From: Candidatus Obscuribacterales bacterium
GTDB lineage: Bacteria; Cyanobacteriota; Vampirovibrionia; Obscuribacterales; Obscuribacteraceae
Length of the DNA: 64,000 nt
Direction of reading: 5' to 3'
NCBI GenBank assembly: GCA_019637435.1
Contig: JAHBVO010000001.1
Span: 1,240,001-1,304,000, forward strand
The notes under the pieces are model-generated. The model had not been told where the DNA came from, ran no database searches, and saw only the letters and a list, made by a program, of their open reading frames with translations. This document shows, piece after piece, positions 63,379 through 64,000 of the stretch; position 1 is the first letter of the stretch, and every line of letters begins with the position of its first letter. The position numbers and the translations under genes were made by a program.

Positions 63379-64000
63379 TTACTTTCTCGACTTCTGCTTT
63401 TCTTTAGCGGCGCCCTCGACGCGCTTGTTCTGAAGGTCTTCTTGAAGCACTCGAAGCTGATCTCTTAGCTCTGCAGCTCTTTCGAATTCTAGGTTGCGAG
63501 CGGCATTCTTCATTTCCTTTTCCAGTTTCTTTATGACCTGGTGGATGTCCAGCCCATGCGATTCTAGAACGTCCTTCACCGTAGCGACCCACTTCTGTTT
63601 GGTGTCGCCGACTTCGAGTTCTTCTCTGCGACCACGCAGCGTTTCCAAAATACTGTTGGTCGTGTCTTTGACGATTGTAGTGGGTGTGATGTTGTGTTCG
63701 ATATTGTATGCCGTTTGAATATCGCGACGGCGTTTGGTTTCGCTCATCGCCTTAGCCATCGAATCAGTAATGCGGTCTCCATAGAGAACCACTTGCCCGG
63801 CAGAATTTCTCGCTGCCCGACCGATAGTTTGCACAAGCGATCTTTCTGCGCGGAGGAAACCTTCCTTATCTGCTTCCATAATTGCAACGAGCGAAACTTC
63901 CGGAAGGTCGAGACCCTCTCTCAAGAGGTTGACTCCGACGAGCACATCGAACGCGCCGAGGCGCAGGTCTCGCAAAAGTTCTATCCGCTCCAGCGCTTTA
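63379..64000 (-). CDS. uvrB: Excinuclease ABC subunit B, 3' part
   Basis: The frame is open to the end of the window, so only the C-terminal 206 residues are seen. [40 protein letters not shown] and [17 protein letters not shown] are helicase motifs V-VI of UvrB; the UVR domain ([20 protein letters not shown]) closes the protein and binds UvrC. Nucleotide-excision repair. Convergent with the MCE gene, about 31 bp apart, with no clear terminator. Confidence 0.95.
   Translation of the reverse strand, partial: KALERIELLRDLRLGAFDVLVGVNLLREGLDLPEVSLVAIMEADKEGFLRAERSLVQTIGRAARNSAGQVVLYGDRITDSMAKAMSETKRRRDIQTAYNIEHNITPTTIVKDTTNSILETLRGRREELEVGDTKQKWVATVKDVLESHGLDIHQVIKKLEKEMKNAARNLEFERAAELRDQLRVLQEDLQNKRVEGAAKEKQKSRK

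Overview
Overall impression. The window is bacterial chromosome of about 50% GC from a diderm (Gram-negative-type) organism: it has a two-gene Mce/Mla lipid-transport block, an RlpA-type lytic transglycosylase, type IV pseudopilins and a very large haemagglutinin-like adhesin with a signal peptide. The mix of housekeeping genes (fabG-acpP-fabF-gatA, cysK, a primary sigma factor, uvrB), a bacterial deoxyhypusine-synthase-like gene, many TPR and coiled-coil secreted proteins and a polyphosphate-glucokinase-like ROK kinase reminds me of the Vampirovibrionia/Melainabacteria (Obscuribacterales type). That placement is an inference from gene content only; no rRNA gene is present to confirm it.

Layout. 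1-5000: the end of an ADP-ribosylglycohydrolase gene, then fatty-acid elongation genes fabG, acpP and fabF, with gatA almost touching fabF. 5000-7300: tandem repeats, a small secreted protein, cysK behind a terminator-like hairpin, then another repeat block and a convergent terminator. 7300-14500 (minus strand): a deoxyhypusine-synthase-like enzyme, a membrane-anchored alpha/beta hydrolase and, upstream of the hydrolase, a 1681-residue receiver-GGDEF-HD-GYP protein whose tail carries 27 copies of a pentapeptide. 14700-18400: a membrane protein, 3-methyladenine DNA glycosylase, a VanZ-like protein, a secreted protein and a HAD hydrolase, all tightly spaced. 18800-23000: an 1136-residue protein with YD-like repeats and a C-terminal papain-like cysteine-peptidase signature, followed by a 226-residue unknown. 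23000-25400 (minus): a three-gene TPR/lipoprotein/coiled-coil operon. 25400-30200: a GNAT acetyltransferase, a degenerate GGDEF protein and three pseudopilin genes coupled by ATGA overlaps. 30200-39600 (minus): a TPR protein, a DUF3592-like protein and the 2568-residue adhesin. 40000-46600: a cysteine-cluster membrane protein, an EamA transporter, a single-pass membrane protein, RlpA and a DUF72 protein. 46800-53600: a stress and DNA-repair-flavoured stretch with a small basic KGG-type protein, a two-domain LigD, the primary sigma factor, an HxlR regulator and a ROK kinase. 53900-64000: a GT-C glycosyltransferase, a receiver-histidine kinase, DUF4142, isochorismatase-like and DUF2188 proteins, a zinc alcohol dehydrogenase, the MlaE/MlaD pair and the 3' part of uvrB.

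How the parts fit. Two recurring themes stand out. One is c-di-GMP and signalling next to surface structures: the GGDEF/HD-GYP hybrid, and the degenerate GGDEF beside the pseudopilins. The other is low-complexity or repetitive sequence, both in proteins (VQAQP repeats, 23-residue repeats, Pro-rich repeats, Lys/Ser-rich tails) and between genes (35-bp, 16-bp and 5-bp repeats). The best candidate for something undescribed is the YD-repeat/cysteine-peptidase protein with its small partner at 18867-23018. I saw no CRISPR array, tRNA, rRNA, transposase, prophage or integrase gene.
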